NCBI GenBank assembly: GCA_021527695.1
Contig: JAKFAO010000003.1
Location: forward strand, 1,860,001-1,924,000
DNA from: Naematelia aurantialba
Lineage: Eukaryota; Basidiomycota; Tremellomycetes; Tremellales; Naemateliaceae
DNA: 64,000 nt
Reading direction: 5' to 3'
The notes beneath the pieces were generated by a model that searched no databases, was not told the origin of the DNA, and was given only the letters and a program-made list of their open reading frames with translations. The position numbers and the translations under genes were made by a program. Shown here one piece after another: positions 58,351-64,000 of this stretch (position 1 is its first letter; each line of letters opens with the position of its first letter).

Positions 58351-59975
58351 ATGGGCAACAAACACACAAAGCTCTCGCAGGATGAGCTCGCGGACCTCCA
58401 GAAGAACACGTACTGTGCGTACCCCCTCGTCTTCACATATCTGGCTGACGAGACCTCGTTCGGTTGAACAGTCGACAAAAAGGTTAGTTCGCGTTATCCA
58501 TCCAGCGTTTGATTCAAAAGCGAGTGTGGTGCTGACTGGTCCATAGGAACTGCAACAATGGGTATGCTTGCTCCTGTCTCCACAGCCTGCCATTCTTCCC
58601 CTATATCTACGCAGACATGCTTCAGGCGTCCGAGATATTTACGCACACATGCGGGCCCGGACTTCACGGAGGATCAACCAGAGCCTGCGCTGACCCATAC
58701 AGTACAAAGGCTTCATCAAGGACTGTCCTGGCGGCCAGCTCAACAAAGAAGGTGGGTGCTTGGTTCTGCTCCCATGAGTCTCCCTGCATCGTGCCACACA
58801 CTCACCGCACAACCCGCACAACCTGCGTGGTGGTCTGTACTAACTTTGCCCTTGGAATTGCCAGCTGACTCTCCGTAGAGTTCAAAAAGATATACCGCCA
58901 ATTCTTCCCGTTCGGCGATCCCAGTCAATTCGCAGATTACGTCTTCAACGTATGTTCCTTTGCTTGCCACGTCCTTCCCCTGGCTACACCAGGTTATCAC
59001 TCTCCTCATCCCAGCACTGTCCTTGCAGCTGCTGGCAGTCCCTCTCTTGTCCGCATTGCACAATACTGATATATTTTGGGAAGGTGTTTGACGAAGATAA
59101 GAGCGGAACCATCGAGTTCAAGGTACGCATCTTGGCCCTCCTAAGCCGAGTGGATATCCGCTGATGAATGTAGGAATTCATATGCGCGCTTTCGGTCACG
59201 TCCCGTGGCCGACTGGACGAGAAGCTCAAGTGTGGGTTCAATCTGTCGCAGTGACTCCCGATCGATTCCACATGACTTGTCCATCTACTCCGTACTCTAT
59301 CGACCGAGCTGGGGTCCACTCGGACCCGGGTGGTAGAGACACTGCACGTGCCGTTGTTGTCACGGTGGCGCTTCGCGACTCGAATCTTTACCTGCGTGTT
59401 TTTGCTGACGCCTCGACAGGGGCTTTCCAGCTATACGATATCAACCACGACGGGTTCATCACGTACGACGAGATGCTCCAGATCGTCCGGAGTATATACA
59501 AGATGACGGGCCAGATGGTGCGGCTGCCAGAGGACGAGGATACGCCGGAAAAGGTGGGCTCCGGCGCCATTGAGTCTTGATTGTGCCGCCATTTTTGTCC
59601 TTTGGTCCTTGTTTTTTCTTGGAAGCCGCAGCTCGGCACGGCTTCCATCCCGCCTCAGGCATCCCGTCTCCCGTCTCCCATCTCCCATCTCCCGCCTCCT
59701 GCGTTCTGCATCCGCATCCCTCCCGCACCCGCATTGATGCTCACTATGTCTCGTAGCGCGTCGACAAGATCTTCCGGAATATGGACATGAACAAGGATGC
59801 ACGGCTCACCTTTGACGAGTTCAAGGAAGGGAGCAAGCAGGACCCGACTATCGTTCAGGTATGCCACGTTTCTAGCTTCAGTTCTTCCCCGCTCCTCCTT
59901 CTTTAACGCTCTGGATCGTTTAACCGGCCAAGCTAATCTCGCCAGGCACTATCGCTGTACGACGGACTGGTCTAG
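58351..59975 (+). CDS. NCS1: Neuronal calcium sensor 1 / frequenin
   Basis: A myristoylated EF-hand protein that activates phosphatidylinositol 4-kinase and acts in calcium signalling. About nine exons give about 190 residues, the family length. MGNKHTKLS is an N-myristoylation signal. Then [19 protein letters not shown] (degenerate EF1), [15 protein letters not shown] (EF2), [14 protein letters not shown] (EF3) and [14 protein letters not shown] (EF4, with Ala in place of the usual Gly). One intron (about 59231-59420) splits the codon for W in KLKWAFQLYD. The C-terminus ALSLYDGLV ends at 59975. The glycine of the signal must follow the ATG at 58351, which fixes the start. Confidence 0.94.
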
Positions 59976-61209
59976 CCCACGTGTGTAAGCAGGAGCAGGA
60001 CGAGTGTTCCTCGTGCGACGTGGATTATCCGCCAGACTCGAGGGTGCTGGTATAGGAGCTCAGACTGCTGGGGCGCAAGCAGCAGACCGGCGATATGGGG
60101 ATATGGGGAAATGGGGAACCAGCAACGGGGGACGCGGGACGTGGGGACGGGGGACGCGGGGCGGAGGGACGAGTGATTGGGCATGTGGTGTTGTGCAAGA
60201 GGAGGTAATCTGTTTGTACTTCATTAGCCACATGAAACATGGATATGCACACAACATAGACGTCGTCGTCGTTGCTTGCTTGCGGGAGGGTCCCTTGCGA
60301 GGCGCATCACGGCCCATTGGTCACTGCGTTGTGTGGAGTGTGATTAGGCTGTCTCTAGGCCGTTCAGTGTGATCGGGCTGGCTCTAGGCCATTAACTCGT
60401 CGGTGTCAGGTTGCTCGACCAGGTATCAGTGTATCAGCCGGACGAGCAGACGAGCAGACGAGCAGACGAGCAGACGAGCAGACGAGCAGACGAGCAGACG
60501 AGCAGACGAGCAGACGAGCAGACGAGCAGACGAGCAGACGAGCAGACGAGCAGACGAGCAGACGAGCAGACGAGCAGACGAGCAGACGAGCAGACGAGCA
60601 GACGAGCAGACGAGCAGACGAGCAGACGAGCAGACGAGCACACGAGCTGATACACTAATACGCTGGTCCGCTATCGCTCGTCAGTCGTAAGCTCGTCCTG
60701 TCAGGCCAAGCCGAGCGCGCCCTCTATCCCGTTCTCCATACTGCTAGGGAACAGAACCGGACTGGGCTCTGTATATTAAGCTAGACAATACAAGATACAA
60801 CCTCGGCTCACACTCGCTCTCGGCTCCACCTCGTCCCCCCGCCGTCTCCCCTCACCCCGCCGTCTAGCCTAACCCCGCCGTCTCCCCTTACCCGGCCGTC
60901 TAGCCTAACCCCGCCGTCTCCCCCCACCGTACCCCCTTGCCCGTCCATCCACGGCAGCTGCCCGACGGCCTTCCCCTTCCGCCCACCGACAGCCTTCCCC
61001 TTTGCCCACGGCCAGCCATTCCCTTCTGCCCACGACAGCCGTCCCTTCTGCCCACGACAGCCTTCCCTTCCGCCATCGACAGCCTTCCCCTTGCACTCGC
61101 GACCACCCCTCGGTCCGCCGTCTACACCAAGGTCCACCCAGCTCACCCGGTCCGCCGTCTACGACGTGCACGACCGGCGTCTTCGCCGTCACACAGCACT
61201 TCTCCGGCC
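59976..61209. other. Convergent 3' gap between NCS1 and DMA1
   Basis: 1.23 kb of repeats and no supported gene. Besides the 8-bp satellite listed separately, CCCCGCCGTCTCCCC.TA units recur at about 60836-60930, and CTTCCCTTCTGCCCACGACAGC-like units at about 60965-61090. Confidence 0.65.
60438..60645 (+). repeat. 8-bp satellite GACGAGCA, about 25 copies
   Basis: Nearly perfect tandem GACGAGCA over about 205 nt. Because 8 is not a multiple of 3, all frames stay open and encode an eight-residue repeat, which explains the long frames on both strands here. Confidence 0.95.
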
Positions 61210-63917
61210 TCACGAGAACATCGACTCGAACGCGGTGCTCGTCTCCCTCTCCCTCTCCCTCTCCCTCTCCCTCTCGCGTTCACGCTCACGCTCACGCTCG
61301 GCGCCGACCCTCGTATCGTCCCCGCGCTCGACCTCGGTCTCTCGTTCCGCCTCCTGATCCTCCTCAACCGCCTCTGGCACGCCATCGCCGCCCTGACGCG
61401 TCATTTCCAGCCGCTGGTGCACGCCAGGAGTGAGCGCGAAAATATCGTGGTTTACGGGAGTCTGGACGTCGCCGAGCTCTCGGATACCGAGCCCGACCGA
61501 GCTGTCAGCGCCGCCAATTGGGATCGGCGCGCTTCCTGCGCCGTGGTGCTGGCTGATATACGAAGGCAGTCGGTCGAGCGCAGATGGATCAGACATGACA
61601 GCGAGAGAGGCCGTGAGTTCCGGATCGTTTCCTAGCGCGTTGACTCGGGCGACTCCGCCTGCACTTTCGGGCTCCTGCTCTTCGTACACCGCTTCAGGCA
61701 TGTCAACGTCGCTGCTCTCACTGCGCCGACCATCCTGCACCGCCGTCGTCTGTCGAGCCAAAGGCGACCAACCAACCATCACGCCGCCTTCCTCGCTCGC
61801 CGTACTGCTCTCGGCGCCACCCGACAACAGCTCGTCCACGCTACGCGATGCCGCGCCAAAACCAACGCCAGTGCTCGGCTCACCAGGACCCGCTTGAGAT
61901 CCAGGATGTTGCGGTGGCTGGTCGGTGGTCGGCGGAAGCCGGATCGAATGGTTCGAGGGGCGCCGCGAAATGACCGATGCGCGACGAGATGCAATCTCCC
62001 ACGCGTCTTCCGTTTCAACGTCTTCTTCCAGGTTGGCAAATGTGCGCTGACGTCAGTTCCGACAAAAGGACACGACTTACGCAGAGCGGACAGGAAAATC
62101 CAGGATGATGCTGCATGAGAAGCGGCCGAATGCACTTGTAATGAAAGACATGCGAACAGGGCCTGACGGGTCAGCGCCGAGTCCACCACGGGCACTCGAG
62201 CACTCACGCAATGAACAGCGACTGGCAGACGGTGACCGAGAACAGACAGATGCAACAGTCTGTCACGCTCGCCTTGCCCTTCTTATTCGACACGGGCGTC
62301 TCCATGGTCTTGCCTTTGGGCGTCTCTGGCGTCGCACCGCCACCGAGCGCTTTGAGTTGTTTGAGCGCGTTGGTGCTATGGGATCAGCGGCCAGCTAGGC
62401 CAACAACCTACTTGAACTCGTTTGCGCCGCGCTGCCATTCTCTGCCAAGTTCGACACGCATTTTGACGCATCTAAACATGTCCTCGTGGCCGCCCTGGTA
62501 GTCTACGCCGAGTTGAAGGACATCACCATCCTGCTCGTTAGCATACCCAAGCGTCTATGCTTACGTTCAGCGGTGTCGGCCGAGACTCGACGCTGGGTGA
62601 AGACAGTCGGATGTGGTTGAGAAAAGTGCCCGAGCTGCTCTTGGTGTCGCGGATGAAGAACTGGCGTCAGCTTGGTCCCGGGTTCATCACAAACCTTTCC
62701 GCCTTCTTCGCACCATATCTCCGCATGCGACCTGCTGACGACTTTGCTCTTGAACGCCACCTTGCCTGAACAGATATCGCCTCCTCCACCAGCGATCGTC
62801 AAAGATGCCATCCCGGAGATCGGCCCTCTGCCTGGCTGGCCGGACAGAGGTACGCTCCCCGAACCAGACGCGGACGCACTCCCTCCAGGTCCGTTGCCGT
62901 TGTTGACGGCGGTCTCTGGGACCGCTACGTTGGAAGCTCTCTCGGTGAATCGGCCGATTTTGAGCAACAGAGCAGGAGGACGGCCGTTGACAGTAGGTCC
63001 CACCGACGTCACGGATGCTGCTGCTACACTGGGAGAGGTGCCAGGCGGGACATGCAGCGGCAGAAGTTCACGGACGACCGGATCAAAGGCCAGGGAGCGA
63101 CTCGACTCGAGGTGAGGGACCAGGCGGATGCGGTGCGTCTTAGCGGTCGGCGCATCCGGATCGAGGGTCGGAGCTGTAACGGAAGTGCGGTTCGCAAATG
63201 TGGGTGGTTGATCTGTCATGAGCGATAAGGCTACGGGATCGACTCACCAGCTGGCATCGCTAGTCCACCTGACACGGGGGTGCTGACACTCCTCGTGACG
63301 CTGCCGCCATCTCGGCCACTGGTGCCAGTGGATGCACCGCTGGCGCCACCGCCCGCTCTCGAACTGGTCGCCGATAGAGGATTTCCCGTCTCCGCGGACG
63401 GGGAGGTTGCTCCACCTCGATTCGCATTGACATTGGTCAGGGTGGCGGCGCGGCTGCGCTGTCGCATAAAACTGGGCAGGAACGAGCTCCGCGGCGAGGT
63501 CGGCGATGCAAGCGGTTGTGGGGTGGCCAGGGGAGAGCTGTTTGGGGACGTCCGGGCGAACGGCGGGTTGGGAAGGGGTATGTGGTTCGGCCGGCCGTGG
63601 GAGGAGGCCGGGCGCGACATGCTGGCTTCAGACGCAGCCGGGGAGTGTTGTTGCTGCTGCTGCTGCTGTTGTTGTTGTTGTTGTTGTGGCCAGCCCGCCG
63701 GCCGGGATTGAGGACTGGAGTGCAGGTGAGGATGGGGATGGGAAAAGTGCAGGCCGAACCGGTTGTGTGGTGGAGACTGGTGCGCAGCAGCAGGAGCGGT
63801 AGCGGTGCACGCTGGGGATTCTTCGTCGTGCGTATCGTGTGCTTCTTCAAGTCTGCTCCCGGTCCCTGTTGCGGATGCGAGGAAGCTGTGTTCGAACATG
63901 ATCGTCAGCTTGGTCAT
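61210..63917 (-). CDS. DMA1: FHA-RING E3 ubiquitin ligase, Dma1/CHFR-like
   Basis: A checkpoint ubiquitin ligase that delays septation or mitotic exit in yeasts. The N-terminal exon (63917 to about 63245) is disordered, with a poly-Q run. A 35-nt intron leads to an exon starting DQPPTFANRTSV. The FHA domain follows: LLLKIGRFTE, FKSKVVSRSHAEIW, FIRDTKSSSGTFLNH and LQLGVDYQ (phosphothreonine-binding Arg, Ser and His motifs present). The RING, cut by two introns, reads CCICLFSVTVCQSLFIA, PCSHVFHYKCIRPLL and FSCPLC. The tail is disordered and ends in an Arg-Glu repeat and FESMFS; stop at 61212-61210. The start could lie further upstream, since the frame stays open to about 63968. Confidence 0.9.
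61236..61295 (-). repeat. CCCTCT / CGCTCA coding repeat (Arg-Glu)
   Basis: CTCCCT repeats about six times, then TCACGC/TCGCTC-like hexamers, inside the last exon of DMA1, giving an alternating RE stretch just before the C-terminus. Confidence 0.8.
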
Positions 63918-64000
63918 GCAGGCGGGCAGACGCTGGTGCTGGTGGCGGAATGTTCTACAGGGATACACAACGGCAACGATACGTCGAGGAGTGGGGGCGA

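Noticed and set aside
60403..60690. Repetitive ADEQTSRR-type protein, or a CRISPR-like array
   Set aside because: It is an 8-bp tandem satellite with no spacers. The frames on both strands are artefacts of the repeat unit.

Overview
The window is nuclear DNA of a fungus, most likely a basidiomycete yeast or relative of the Tremellomycetes type. This is an inference from four things: GC-rich genes cut by many short introns (several of 34-50 nt, GTNNGY...YAG with CTNAY-like branch sites); typical fungal genes (type II NADH dehydrogenase, ERG27, PBS2, GT71 and GT47 glycosyltransferases, a Cys3-like bZIP); a fungal-type intron-containing tRNA-Ser; and long disordered Q-, P- or S-rich extensions. 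No species can be named from the sequence alone.

Layout. 0-3.4 kb: two same-strand genes with an unusual split Cys6 zinc-cluster-like domain; the first runs off the left edge. 3.9-7.5 kb: a DUF2461 protein (minus) divergent from the Rag GTPase GTR1 (plus). 8.3-10.7 kb: a Q-rich nuclear-type protein (minus). 11.2-16.1 kb: mitochondrial NADH dehydrogenase (minus) divergent from DPH1 of diphthamide synthesis (plus). 16.6-18.2 kb: an AYR1-like reductase. 19.3-24.3 kb: PBS2 MAP kinase kinase (minus) divergent from a CIA30 complex I assembly factor (plus). 24.8-27.1 kb: a bZIP factor. 28.1-33.9 kb: MON2. 34.1-36.5 kb: ERG27 (minus) divergent from LSM3 (plus). 36.6-39.8 kb: a STE20-group kinase like Fray/OSR1. 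40.3-41.1 kb: a tRNA-Ser(GCU) gene and several tRNA-Ser fragments. 41.4-44.6 kb: an API5-like helical-repeat protein with a long proline-rich tail. 45-46.7 kb: a single-pass membrane protein. 47-48.6 kb: a small RRM-like protein (plus) and mitochondrial bS21m (minus), convergent. 49.9-56.8 kb: a GT71-type mannosyltransferase (minus) divergent from an epimerase-exostosin (GT47) fusion (plus). 58.4-60 kb: NCS1 calcium sensor. 61.2-63.9 kb: an FHA-RING ubiquitin ligase like Dma1/CHFR.

Most genes are conserved housekeeping or signalling genes: nutrient signalling (GTR1), osmotic stress (PBS2), Golgi trafficking (MON2), sterol synthesis (ERG27), mitochondrial respiration and translation (NDE, CIA30, bS21m), checkpoint (DMA1) and calcium (NCS1). 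They form no single pathway. The less ordinary parts are the paired split-zinc-cluster genes, the tRNA-Ser rearrangement, the epimerase-GT47 fusion with its divergent glycosyltransferase neighbour, and minisatellites in introns and intergenic gaps. Exon limits were worked out by eye from splice signals and reading frame; those given to the base are reasoned, not tested.
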